Shown here: positions 31,301 through 37,988 of the stretch, piece after piece
Layout: every line of letters starts with the position of its first letter
How positions within the stretch are numbered: the stretch's first letter is position 1
Assembly (NCBI GenBank): GCA_002310175.1
Contig: DBYG01000048.1
Coordinates: 1-37,988, forward strand
Origin: Bacteroidales bacterium UBA1192
Lineage (GTDB): Bacteria; Bacteroidota; Bacteroidia; Bacteroidales; Bacteroidaceae
Length of the DNA: 37,988 bases
Direction of reading: 5' to 3'
The notes under the pieces: model-generated
Database searches by the model: none
What the model saw: only the letters and a program-made list of their open reading frames with translations
What the model was told of the DNA's origin: nothing
Position numbers and translations under genes: made by a program

Positions 31301-32047
31301 TTCCAGGCTGACAGGATTGAATCCCGGTTCTCCCTTTTCGGTGATATGGGGGATTCATTGCAGATTGCCACACCATCATTGCCCGATGCTGTCGAATGGT
31401 CCGTATTGGAGAGGCTGAACAGGGAGAAGGAGCTTGTGGGCATATACATTTCGGCTCATCCGCTTGATGAATATCGTGTTATACTTGAACATGTGTGTAA
31501 CGTAAGTATGTCCCAGCTTGAGAACCGTCCGGCCCTGCTCAACAAGGAACTGATCCTGGGTGGAGTGGTAACCGAAGTGCGTGAGTCACGGACAAAAAAC
31601 GGTAAGCCATGCGGTTTTACACGCATTGAGGATTTTTCGGGTTCTGCACAGATAGCGCTGTTTGGAGAACCCTGGCTCAAGTGGAGTAACATGATGAAGG
31701 TTGACAATTATCTGTACATTAAGGCTCAATATGTCCAGAATAAATACATTCCTGAAAGGATAGATATAGTTCTAAACTCAGTGGAACTGCTTCAGGATGT
31801 GAAAGATACCGTTATTCAGAGTCTTTTGATAGAGGCTCCTGTAACATCGGTGGACAAGGAGTTGATAGGTGATCTGGATTCATTGACCTCCAGGGATGGG
31901 AATACCACTCTGAAATTCATTATTTCTGATTTGTCATCGGGCGACAAGGCCAGCCTGATATCCGGCAGGAGGAAGATAATGGTAACTGAGGAATTGGTCA
32001 ACTATCTGGACAGAAGAGGTGATCTGGCATATTCATTTAATCAATAA
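28337..32047 (+). CDS. dnaE: DNA polymerase III alpha subunit
   Basis: The 1236-residue replicative polymerase is full length. The PHP domain starts at residue 5 with HLHVHTQYSLLDG and VTDHGNMMG. The palm holds GPGRGSAAGSAVAYCLG and the catalytic aspartates in PDIDVDFDDDGR (467-478). Next come the thumb/fingers FQFESPGMQKYLREL and YQEQVMLLSR, SHATCYSWLAYQTAWLK, and a C-terminal OB-fold (ILGGVVTEVRES and GFTRIEDFSGSAQIALFG). The epsilon exonuclease is not fused, as expected for DnaE. A thioredoxin gene follows after 14 nt. The promoter region shares the 195-bp gap with psd; a TAACTTTA element at about 28303 is a weak candidate. Confidence 0.98.
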   Translation: MQEFVHLHVHTQYSLLDGQTNIKKLVDKAIADGMRGVAVTDHGNMMGIKEFKNYCDKVNDRLKDEGRHFKPIIGCEVYVAPRRKEQRDSKELDGANYHLILLAKNEKGYHNLIKIVSRAWTDGFYSHPRTDKYDLEKYHEGIICCSACLGGEVPKLITAGRTDEAEKVVQWFHDLFGEDYYLELQRHKATVPKANHEVYPLQVKVNEQLKRMSAKFGIKTICTNDVHFLDEENADAHELLICLSTGRTPDDPSLMRYSKQEWFKTTEEMNTLFEDEQEALANTVEILDKVEEYSINHAPIMPNFAIPEEFGTEEGYRQRFSEEDLFREFTCNEHGETVMSQEDAVKKIKKLGGYDKLYRIKLEADYLAELTFKGAKIRYGDPIPDSVMELLKFELHIMKTMGFPGYFLIVQDFINAARNELGVSVGPGRGSAAGSAVAYCLGITQIDPVKYDLLFERFLNPDRISLPDIDVDFDDDGRGRVLQWVTDKYGQEKVAHIITYGSMQTKMAIKDVARVLEVPLDVSNSLCKAIPDRLPDNPDGSARKINFKNVLECVPEIQQAAASEDEKLRKTIQFARMLEGNVRGTGVHACGTIICRDDITDWVPVSWATDKETGERLLVTQYEGSVIEDTGLIKMDFLGLKTLSIIKEAVENIKNSLGIDVDIDNIPIDDRKTFQLYCEGRTIGTFQFESPGMQKYLRELQPTVFEDLIAMNALYRPGPMDYIPDFIDRKQGRKPIEYDIPVMEKYLKDTYGITVYQEQVMLLSRLLANFTRGESDTLRKAMGKKLRDKLDHLKPKFIDGGKSNGHDPQVLEKIWADWEKFASYAFNKSHATCYSWLAYQTAWLKANYPSQYMAAVLSRAGDITEVTKLMDECKSMGINVLGPDVNESVPRFGVNSKGDIRFGMASIKGVGEKAVEAIVSERRAGGPYKDIFDFVQRVNLSSCNRKNIECLALAGAFDCFREIKREQFLQPCGKNETYADVLVRYGTKFQADRIESRFSLFGDMGDSLQIATPSLPDAVEWSVLERLNREKELVGIYISAHPLDEYRVILEHVCNVSMSQLENRPALLNKELILGGVVTEVRESRTKNGKPCGFTRIEDFSGSAQIALFGEPWLKWSNMMKVDNYLYIKAQYVQNKYIPERIDIVLNSVELLQDVKDTVIQSLLIEAPVTSVDKELIGDLDSLTSRDGNTTLKFIISDLSSGDKASLISGRRKIMVTEELVNYLDRRGDLAYSFNQ

Positions 32048-32061
32048 AATACTGAAAAATT

Positions 32062-32376
32062 ATGGAACAAGAGATTACAGAAAAGAATTTTGAGGAAGTT
32101 ACGGGTCAGGGAAAACCTGTTATGATTGATTTTTGGGCTACCTGGTGCGGTCCGTGCAGACGTCTGGCTCCGATTGTCGGGGAACTTGCAGCCGAGTATG
32201 ACGGTAAGGTCATTGTAGGTAAGTGCGATATAGAGGAGAACACTGACCTTACGGACAGGTTCGGAATCATGAATGTCCCCACTGTCGTTTTCATCAAGGA
32301 TGGAAAAGAGGTGGACCGGGTTGTAGGTGCCGCCGCCAAGAACGTGTTCCAGGAGAAACTTAACGCATTGATCTGA
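32062..32376 (+). CDS. trxA: Thioredoxin
   Basis: The 104-residue protein has no signal peptide and is a normal cytoplasmic thioredoxin. FWATWCGPCRRLAP carries the redox pair C29/C32 with the classic WCGPC, and the cis-proline segment is MNVPTVVFIKDG. It reduces protein disulfides. It lies 14 nt after dnaE and 2 nt before the acidic protein gene, so all three are probably cotranscribed. Confidence 0.96.
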   Translation: MEQEITEKNFEEVTGQGKPVMIDFWATWCGPCRRLAPIVGELAAEYDGKVIVGKCDIEENTDLTDRFGIMNVPTVVFIKDGKEVDRVVGAAAKNVFQEKLNALI

Positions 32377-32378
32377 CT

Positions 32379-32711
32379 ATGTCTGAGAAGGATGAATTCA
32401 TGGAGGAGGATCTGGATGATTCCAAGACCGTTGCCTACATAAGGAACTCTCTCCCTCAGGAACTCAAGGAGAAGTATTCTGATGACACATTGTATTATAT
32501 ACTGGATGTGATAAACGATTGGTTTGCCACCAGCGGAGTCCTGGACCAGGAACCGGACAAGGATGGTTTCATTGATATTGACAATGACGCTCTGGTAGAG
32601 TATATCATCAAAGAGGCCCGTCGTGACAATATAGGTACTTTTCCAGCCGATGAGATAATTCTCATCGTGGAAGCCGAGGCTGAGTACGTGGATTCCCTTG
32701 AGGAAAATTAA
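32379..32711 (+). CDS. Acidic conserved hypothetical protein after trxA
   Basis: A 110-residue, strongly acidic soluble protein (MSEKDEFMEEDLDDSKTVAY at the start, VEAEAEYVDSLEEN at the end). The middle is helical: NSLPQELKEKYSDDTLYYI, DVINDWFAT and IDNDALVEYIIKEARRD. Similar genes follow thioredoxin in other Bacteroidales (from memory). It starts 2 nt after trxA. Its stop overlaps the convergent tsaE stop by 4 nt. Function unknown. Confidence 0.75.
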   Translation: MSEKDEFMEEDLDDSKTVAYIRNSLPQELKEKYSDDTLYYILDVINDWFATSGVLDQEPDKDGFIDIDNDALVEYIIKEARRDNIGTFPADEIILIVEAEAEYVDSLEEN

Positions 32712-33124
32712 AAGGTTATTGTACGTGAACCATCACTGTTTTCGGTGATGGTTATTTTTTTTGCGTCCAGAGGAAGCAGATCCTCTATCAGTTCCGGCCA
32801 TTCTATGAAGCATAGCGCACCGCTGTAGAAATAGTCCTCATAGCCCAGGTCATAGACTTCCTCCAGTTTCTTGATGCGGTAAAAGTCAAAGTGGTAGATG
32901 AGTTCGGCTGTTGTGCATGAACGGTATTCGTTTATTATGGCGAATGTGGGGGAGTTGACCTCATCCTCAACTCCCAGCACTTTGCAAAGCGCCTTTATGA
33001 ATGTGGTCTTGCCGACTCCCATTTTCCCATAGAAGGCGAATACGGTATCATCGCCCATGAGTGCCGCAAAATTCCGGGCGGCCTCTTCTATATGGCTTAA
33101 ATCGGTGATTACGAGTTCTGTCAT
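32708..33124 (-). CDS. tsaE: tRNA threonylcarbamoyladenosine biosynthesis ATPase TsaE
   Basis: From ATG 33124 the protein is 138 residues and matches TsaE, the ATPase that works with TsaB and TsaD to make t6A37 on ANN-decoding tRNAs. Walker A is GKMGVGKTT (33-41). The family motifs NSPTFAIINEY and HFDFYRIK follow, with FIEWPE as the Walker-B-like segment. The start is chosen because the frame upstream to 33160 would overlap porX. It begins 7 nt after the porX stop and closes the porW-porX operon. Confidence 0.94.
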   Translation of the reverse strand: MTELVITDLSHIEEAARNFAALMGDDTVFAFYGKMGVGKTTFIKALCKVLGVEDEVNSPTFAIINEYRSCTTAELIYHFDFYRIKKLEEVYDLGYEDYFYSGALCFIEWPELIEDLLPLDAKKITITENSDGSRTITF

Positions 33125-33131
33125 CTTATCT

Positions 33132-34694
33132 TTATCTTCTTTTGGATTGAAGGATTGCAAAAGGTATGATCATCTCTTCCAGTGAGATGCCCCCGTGCTG
33201 GAAGGTCTCCCTGTAAAAGGAGGCGTAGTTGTTGAAGTTGTTCTGATAGACAAAATAGTCGGCTTCAGTGCAGAATATATAGGAAGCGGAGATACCAGGG
33301 GAAGGCAGGAATGCCTTGGCCGGCTGGTTGATTTCGAATACCTCTTTCGGGTTGAAACCGAGATTCTTGCCCACCTTATACCGAAGGTTGGTATTTGTTG
33401 TCCTGTCACCGGCAATCCTTATGGCATTGTTAACCGATATGCTGCCGTGGTCTGTCGTGATCATTACCTTGTGCCCGGTGGCGGCAATGGTTCGGAACAG
33501 TTCGCGGATGGAGGAGTGACGGAACCATGAGAGTATAAGACTGCGATAGGCTGCCTCATCATTGGCCAGCTCCCGCATCATACGGGAATCGGTCTTGGAG
33601 TGTGATAGTATGTCGGTGAAATTGACTACTATCACATTCAGGTCATTGCCTGTGAGGTTGTTTATCTGTCCCATGAGTTTGTCCGCTGCCGATGAGTCAT
33701 TAACCTTGTTGTATGAGAAGCGGTTCTTGCGGCGGTATCGGTCAAGATGTGTCTGTATGAGGGGAGCCTCATTAAGGTTCTTGCCTTCCTCGGAGTCTTC
33801 ATCAACCCAGAGTTCAGGGAACATATTGGATATCTGGTCTGGCATCAGACCGGAGAATATGGCATTTCTCGAGTATTGTGTAGCGGTGGGAAGTATGCTG
33901 TAGTACAGTTCTTCTTCAAAAGTGAAATATTCAGAAAGCTCGGCACTGAGCATGCGCCATTGGTCATATCGGAGATTATCCATCACTATGAAGAATATCT
34001 TTTCGTTGTTGTCAAGGGCAGGGAAAACCCATCTCCGGAAAAGGTCCGGACTCATGACCGGGGATTTGCTGCGGTCATTCATCCAGTTCATGTAGTTGCG
34101 TTTGATGAATTTGGCAAAGGCTGCGTTGGCATCGGCTTTCTGCATGGTCAGGATATCGTGCATGGAACTGTCGGCCTCCTTGAGCTCGAGTTCCCAATAT
34201 ACGAGCTGTCTGTAGACTCCTATCCAGTCATCAGCTGTCATGGAGTCATTGATGCTTGCACTCAGACTTGCAAAACTCTCACGGTAGTTGCGGTCGGTTT
34301 CAGCCGTCACGATGTCACGCTTGTGTATGTTCTTCTTGAGAGAGAGTAATATTTGATTGGGATGGACAGGCTTTATGAGATAGTCGGCAATCTTGGAGCC
34401 TATGGCCTGGTCCATTATGTTCTCCTCCTCACTTTTGGTAACCATTACTACAGGGAGATTGGGATCTATGTCCTTAATGTGGGACAGTGTCTCCAGACCG
34501 CTCATACCCATCATGTGCTCATCCAGCAGGATCAGATCGTAGCTCTTGTTCCTGCAGCTTTCTATTGCATCGAGTCCGTTGGTGACGGTATCAACCTCAT
34601 AGCCTTTGTTCTCAAGAAAAAGGATATGTGCCCTGAGTAGGTCTATCTCATCATCAACCCAAAGAAGTGTCCCGCTTTTATTAATCGTTGTCAT
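33132..34694 (-). CDS. porX: Response regulator PorX with PglZ phosphatase domain
   Basis: From ATG 34694 the protein is 520 residues, the usual PorX length; an upstream ATG at 34727 adds 11 residues. The receiver domain (about 8-125) has the acidic pair D14/D15, phospho-acceptor D58 in ILLDEHMMG, T86 and K108. A helical linker leads to a PglZ alkaline-phosphatase-superfamily domain (about 210-520) with FFIVMDNLRYDQWR, a nucleophile Thr region (YSILPTATQYSRNAIFSG), and the metal ligands in MITTDHGSISV. PorX links the PorY sensor to type IX secretion genes through SigP in Porphyromonas. It overlaps the porW stop by 14 nt and is followed by tsaE. Confidence 0.93.
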   Translation of the reverse strand: MTTINKSGTLLWVDDEIDLLRAHILFLENKGYEVDTVTNGLDAIESCRNKSYDLILLDEHMMGMSGLETLSHIKDIDPNLPVVMVTKSEEENIMDQAIGSKIADYLIKPVHPNQILLSLKKNIHKRDIVTAETDRNYRESFASLSASINDSMTADDWIGVYRQLVYWELELKEADSSMHDILTMQKADANAAFAKFIKRNYMNWMNDRSKSPVMSPDLFRRWVFPALDNNEKIFFIVMDNLRYDQWRMLSAELSEYFTFEEELYYSILPTATQYSRNAIFSGLMPDQISNMFPELWVDEDSEEGKNLNEAPLIQTHLDRYRRKNRFSYNKVNDSSAADKLMGQINNLTGNDLNVIVVNFTDILSHSKTDSRMMRELANDEAAYRSLILSWFRHSSIRELFRTIAATGHKVMITTDHGSISVNNAIRIAGDRTTNTNLRYKVGKNLGFNPKEVFEINQPAKAFLPSPGISASYIFCTEADYFVYQNNFNNYASFYRETFQHGGISLEEMIIPFAILQSKRR

Positions 34695-37470
34695 ACTCTT
34701 CAAATAGTGTTGCACCATCAATCTCAAACTCAGGGATATTCAGGAAGTGTTCCCTGTAAAACTCCTCATATTCTTCAAAACTGTAATGGCTGAACAGAAG
34801 TTTGAGATTCTCCTCTGTGATGACAAGAGACTTGAAACCTTCCAGCCTTCCAGCCATATTGGCATCGGAATATATACTGCGGCTATAGTAATAGGCTTCG
34901 TCAAAGTTCAGGAAATCACCTACTGTAAGCATCTCTATTCCCTGTTCGTTCTTGAAACTTATGTCGAAGTTACGCATCATGTAGTTACTGAAATTGTAAC
35001 GTGCCACCTCAAACAGCAGCTGGTTCCTGTCAGCTTCCCCTTCCGGCCAGGCAAGCAGGAAGATGAATGGCTGATACCGGTCTTCGCTGAACAATGGCCG
35101 GAGGGTATCAGATTGCAGCGAATCCGTTCCCGCGTCATTCCTTCGTGACCAGATTGAGCCGAAGGAGGTCGATTTGAGTATCTTGCCGTCCTGGATACCT
35201 TGGGCTATAAGTCCGGCCAGTTGGCTTATTTCATTGTCCGGGAAACTACTCACTATGTTTCTCATACCTTCCAGGAATGCGTTGATGTTACCGTCTTGTA
35301 GCCTGACGGCAGACTCCAGGAACATGAATTTAGCCCTGTGGCTTCCAAGCGGATATCTTGAGGCCGAGATGTCACAGTTCCTGAAGACAAGTGATGTGTC
35401 CCCTGCCAGATAGGCTGAATAGGTTTCCGCATAGAGGGAGTCTTCCCTGTGCCGTCCATGTCTTGCGTTGTCAAGATAATCGGGGTCACAAACCATAAGT
35501 GTCAGTGGACTCTCCGGCTGCATTTTCTGCATCATGTTGCGGATGCTGTCAGCCATATCTGTCCTGTCCTGTAGCGAATACATCAGAAACAGGTTGTAAA
35601 GGGCGTCATCGGTCTCTTCGGAATCAGGATACTGTCTGATAATCCTGTTAAAACTACCCTGTGCCTTGACGTATTCCGCCAGTCTGTCCTTATAAACTAT
35701 ACCAGCTCCCAGAAGTGCCTCAGAGATGAGACGGTCAGACTCTTCCTTCTCCTCGGCCGTGTATGGTATCTGCTGAAGATAGTATTCAGGCTTGTGCGGG
35801 TCAGTCTCCAGGGTGGTCATAAGTGTGGAATCGTTATCTTGGCTTATGGATCCGGAAAGCGTAGAGTCAGGATCTTGGGTTTTACCGGTCTCATCTCCAT
35901 CCCCGGAATCTGCCAGAACTGTCTTGTTAGAACGGCGCCAGTCATCCTCCAGCTTGCGCTCCCCCCATTTTTGCCTGAATGTCTTACGACCGCTGACAAC
36001 AGCCTGTTCATTATAGAAATACCATTCATCTTTTCCTGTCTGGGTGCCAGTCGCGTTGTGTTCGGTTTCAGCTCTTTCAGCTTCCTTTTCCAGGCGTAAG
36101 AGTTCCTCCTCCTCCCTCTTCTCCTGCTCTTCAAGCTCTTTGATTATGCGGTCTATTATATCAAGGACCTGTTCATCGGGAAGGATGGACAGGCGTTGAA
36201 GACTGTCCTGCAACTCTATTGTTTCAGTGTATCCTGACAGTTCATCCAGTACCTCGGAACGCAGTTTGACTATTTGATACCTCTTGTGTGAACTGTCAAT
36301 CAGACCCACAGCTTTAGAGTAGCATTCACCGGCATGTGAGTAGTCTCCTCTTTCCCAATACAGGTCAGCCATAGTGAGCAGAAGTATCCCTTTCTCTGGA
36401 GTATCCTTAGTGTTTTCGCTTATTCCGGTCTCATACATCTCAAGAGCCTTTACTGTGTCTTGTTGCAGGAGAAACAGGTTACCCTTGGCATAATAGATCT
36501 GGTCAGTCTTTTCCTTGTTGTTAGGGTCCCTTCCCATACGGTCCAGCTTTTTCAGGAGCTTGCTGACATTATTACCGTCTGCCATGGTTTCTGTCTGTTG
36601 GATCCGTGCCTGAAATTCTGTGTCATACGGGGGGCTCATGCGGATAACCTTGCTGAACATATCGTATGCCTGGCTGTTGAGTCCGGTGGCCTTGTAAAGT
36701 TGCGCAAGAAGGTACCGTTCGCGGATTCTCTGTGTCCTGCTCACTCCTTTGCGGTTTATGGCTTGCTCAAGCAGGGGGATGCTCTCTTCAAGACGTTCCT
36801 GATGGAGCAGGTGGGCGGCTTTCCTGGCGTTGTAATCGCGTTGGCGGGATAGACTCAGCTTAGCTTGTGATGAGCGCTGGAACAGTTCATCGGATTCATA
36901 GAACCAACCCTCTTCGGAGTAACACTGAGCCATCTTGTACTGGGCCTCAGCCACAATTTCAGGTTCATCATAATAGATGGAGCAAATATAGGAATAGGTG
37001 CTGGCCGCCTCAATGAAATCACCTTTCTGCATCTGGGCGTCAGCCATAAGCATCCAAGCCTTCCACAGGAACGGGTTGTACTCCTTCTTGTTCTGCCAGC
37101 GTTTGTCAGACTCGGATGTCACCCCTTTCTTCCTCTTTGGTTTTGCGGTTATGGAGTGCAGCTTGATGGATTTCTGGGCTTTCTCTATGGCGAGTTCATA
37201 ATCCGACTTGCCAAGTTCCCGAGCTTTGGTGTCACTGAAGGGATACATGGTGACAGGCTCAGTCAGATTATCCTTGATTCCACTTTCCTGAGCATCCTGT
37301 GCCCTGAGGAAAGCTTCATGTCCGTTGAACCATACGTTGTATCTGGTTACGGTACTCTGATAGAAACGTGACATTGCAGTGTTTTTCGTGGTGGAACATG
37401 ATGATGCGAAAAACAGTGCTGACAGTGAAGCCAGCAAACCGAATGTCCGTATCATCCCAGTTCCTTTCAT
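34681..37470 (-). CDS. porW: Type IX secretion TPR lipoprotein PorW/SprE
   Basis: The 929-residue product is a lipoprotein (LASLSALFFASSC, Cys25) and then an array of tetratricopeptide repeats over roughly residues 120-440, for example KAWMLMADAQMQKGDFIEAA and AEAQYKMAQCYSEEG. A charged Glu/Lys coiled segment (about 445-480) and an acidic linker precede a second TPR block (DDALYNLFLMYSLQDRTDMA). PorW/SprE is needed for type IX secretion and gliding in other Bacteroidetes. ATG 37470 is used; ATG 37455 is an alternative with AAAGGAACTGGG before it. It is followed by porX with a 14-nt overlap. Confidence 0.88.
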   Translation of the reverse strand: MKGTGMIRTFGLLASLSALFFASSCSTTKNTAMSRFYQSTVTRYNVWFNGHEAFLRAQDAQESGIKDNLTEPVTMYPFSDTKARELGKSDYELAIEKAQKSIKLHSITAKPKRKKGVTSESDKRWQNKKEYNPFLWKAWMLMADAQMQKGDFIEAASTYSYICSIYYDEPEIVAEAQYKMAQCYSEEGWFYESDELFQRSSQAKLSLSRQRDYNARKAAHLLHQERLEESIPLLEQAINRKGVSRTQRIRERYLLAQLYKATGLNSQAYDMFSKVIRMSPPYDTEFQARIQQTETMADGNNVSKLLKKLDRMGRDPNNKEKTDQIYYAKGNLFLLQQDTVKALEMYETGISENTKDTPEKGILLLTMADLYWERGDYSHAGECYSKAVGLIDSSHKRYQIVKLRSEVLDELSGYTETIELQDSLQRLSILPDEQVLDIIDRIIKELEEQEKREEEELLRLEKEAERAETEHNATGTQTGKDEWYFYNEQAVVSGRKTFRQKWGERKLEDDWRRSNKTVLADSGDGDETGKTQDPDSTLSGSISQDNDSTLMTTLETDPHKPEYYLQQIPYTAEEKEESDRLISEALLGAGIVYKDRLAEYVKAQGSFNRIIRQYPDSEETDDALYNLFLMYSLQDRTDMADSIRNMMQKMQPESPLTLMVCDPDYLDNARHGRHREDSLYAETYSAYLAGDTSLVFRNCDISASRYPLGSHRAKFMFLESAVRLQDGNINAFLEGMRNIVSSFPDNEISQLAGLIAQGIQDGKILKSTSFGSIWSRRNDAGTDSLQSDTLRPLFSEDRYQPFIFLLAWPEGEADRNQLLFEVARYNFSNYMMRNFDISFKNEQGIEMLTVGDFLNFDEAYYYSRSIYSDANMAGRLEGFKSLVITEENLKLLFSHYSFEEYEEFYREHFLNIPEFEIDGATLFEEYDND

Positions 37471-37473
37471 TTT

Positions 37474-37893
37474 TCAAATAGTTTCATTCATCATGAAGAA
37501 AGCCTCCTCCTTGAGCTGGTCAGGCAGTTCAATTTCCCGTGCCTGAAGCGACTGAATCCAGCTGATGACTTCCTCTTGCTGCATGGTATATAGTACATAT
37601 CTGAACTCTTCCACCTCCTTGTCCGTGTATGAACCGGAGCTCCTGCCTTTATACTGGTCCAGTTCTTCATCGTCAAAATAGTCATCAGAGCCTGCTGATG
37701 CCTTGGTTCCGTACTTTTCGCACACAGCATGTTTCCCACAGCACCCGGCGGGGATATGTGTGGAATCCGTATCAGGCTCCCGGGCATCGGAGGCGGTAGC
37801 TTTTCCGTTGCCCCTTGTCTTTCCGGCAACCTGATAAAGAACAGCTACAGCTGCAAGTGCAGCCGCACACAGTATATAAACGGTATTGTTCAT
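37474..37893 (-). CDS. Single-pass membrane protein with CCGKH motif upstream of porW
   Basis: From ATG 37893 the product is 139 residues: one N-terminal membrane helix (TVYILCAAALAAVAVLYQVAG), a low-complexity linker, then IPAGCCGKHAVCEKYG, a Cys/His cluster able to bind a metal. The C-terminal part (DKEVEEFRYVLYTMQQEEV and LQAREIELPDQLKEEA) is helical and acidic. The same type of protein lies before porW in related genomes (from memory). Only 3 nt separate it from porW, so they are cotranscribed. The frame extends to 37956, but the added residues fall in the tRNA terminator hairpin. Function unknown. Confidence 0.75.
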   Translation of the reverse strand: MNNTVYILCAAALAAVAVLYQVAGKTRGNGKATASDAREPDTDSTHIPAGCCGKHAVCEKYGTKASAGSDDYFDDEELDQYKGRSSGSYTDKEVEEFRYVLYTMQQEEVISWIQSLQAREIELPDQLKEEAFFMMNETI

Positions 37894-37912
37894 CAAGTCG
37901 TATATATTACTC

Positions 37913-37920
37913 GCGAAGAT
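37913..37920 (-). promoter_or_regulatory. Weak -7 element before the CCGKH gene
   Basis: TATCTTCG on the minus strand differs from TAnnTTTG by one base and lies 20 nt before the ATG at 37893. It directly follows the tRNA terminator hairpin. No upstream half-site is evident. Confidence 0.3.
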
Positions 37921-37927
37921 ACAAAAC

Positions 37928-37961
37928 AAAAAGTGAACCCGTATTGATGGATTCACTTTTT
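37928..37961 (-). terminator. Terminator of the tRNA at the window edge
   Basis: AAAAAGTGAA (37928-37937) and TTCACTTTTT (37952-37961) form a perfect 10-bp stem with a 14-nt loop. On the minus strand it ends in a T-run followed by GTTTTG. It begins 7 nt after the tRNA discriminator base. Confidence 0.7.
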
Positions 37962-37967
37962 GTTCAG

Positions 37968-37988
37968 TCGGGGTGACTGGATTCGAAC
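37968..37988 (-). tRNA. 3' end of a tRNA gene (partial)
   Basis: On the minus strand the window begins inside a T-loop (GTTCGAA), followed by CCAGT closing the T-stem, acceptor half CACCCCG (37969-37975) and discriminator A at 37968. No CCA is encoded. The matching 5' acceptor half would be CGGGGTG. The anticodon lies outside the window, so the amino acid cannot be read; this acceptor is compatible with proline tRNAs among others. Confidence 0.85.

Noticed and set aside
33195..34640. Plus-strand ORFs of up to 200 residues
   Set aside because: They are shadows of porX, which carries intact receiver and phosphatase motifs on the other strand.
1..37988. Insertion sequence, integrase or transposase
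   Set aside because: No DDE, HUH or tyrosine-recombinase motif was found in any frame. The accessory region must have its mobility genes outside this window, or have lost them.

Overview
The window looks like a Bacteroidales chromosome (Bacteroides/Prevotella-like). Supporting signs are promoters of the Bacteroidetes type (TTTG or TTG, about 20 nt, then TAnnTTTG), an almost complete lack of Shine-Dalgarno sequences, type IX secretion regulators (PorX, PorW), and family-specific neighbours (DUF4834, DUF4419, DUF2490, VDLGLSV-repeat proteins). Genus and species cannot be fixed from the sequence alone.

Positions 1-14250 are an accessory region that ends at a tRNA-Lys(UUU) gene. From left to right it holds: the last codons of an upstream gene; a small transcription unit that may encode a 31-residue peptide; a 407-residue orphan flanked by a stop-interrupted mini-gene and an overlapping 37-residue ORF; an LDLKGIA-repeat protein; two hypothetical proteins; an AbiEi/AbiEii toxin-antitoxin pair followed 34 nt later by a four-helix membrane protein; and, convergent with these, an overlapping pair encoding a ComEC-like metallo-beta-lactamase-fold protein and a 739-residue E2-E1-JAMM ubiquitin-like conjugation/deconjugation fusion. 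A gene-poor, strand-skewed stretch (about 9.9-11.8 kb) follows, then an alpha/beta hydrolase and a compact phage-type lysis cassette (candidate unimolecular spanin, GH24 lysozyme, membrane coiled-coil protein). No integrase or phage structural genes of certain identity are visible.

Positions 14250-37988 are mostly core genome: an envelope operon (DUF2490 barrel, short sorting-domain protein, Cthe_2159-like beta-helix protein); frr-rsgA; tadA with a small basic protein; yraN-birA; a DUF4419 protein; a 1012-residue secreted repeat protein; pyrH; a short membrane ORF; the psd-pssA-DUF4834 phospholipid operon; dnaE-trxA plus an acidic protein; and a four-gene operon of a CCGKH protein, porW, porX and tsaE. 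The window ends inside another tRNA gene.

The most interesting system is the E2-E1-JAMM plus metallo-beta-lactamase pair (6529-9886), with the neighbouring four-helix membrane protein and AbiE pair as possible partners. It has the complete conjugation and deconjugation machinery of type II CBASS, but no recognisable CD-NTase and no separate ubiquitin-like protein. The hydrolase carries a flexible Gly/Ser-rich C-terminus that could be the modified substrate.
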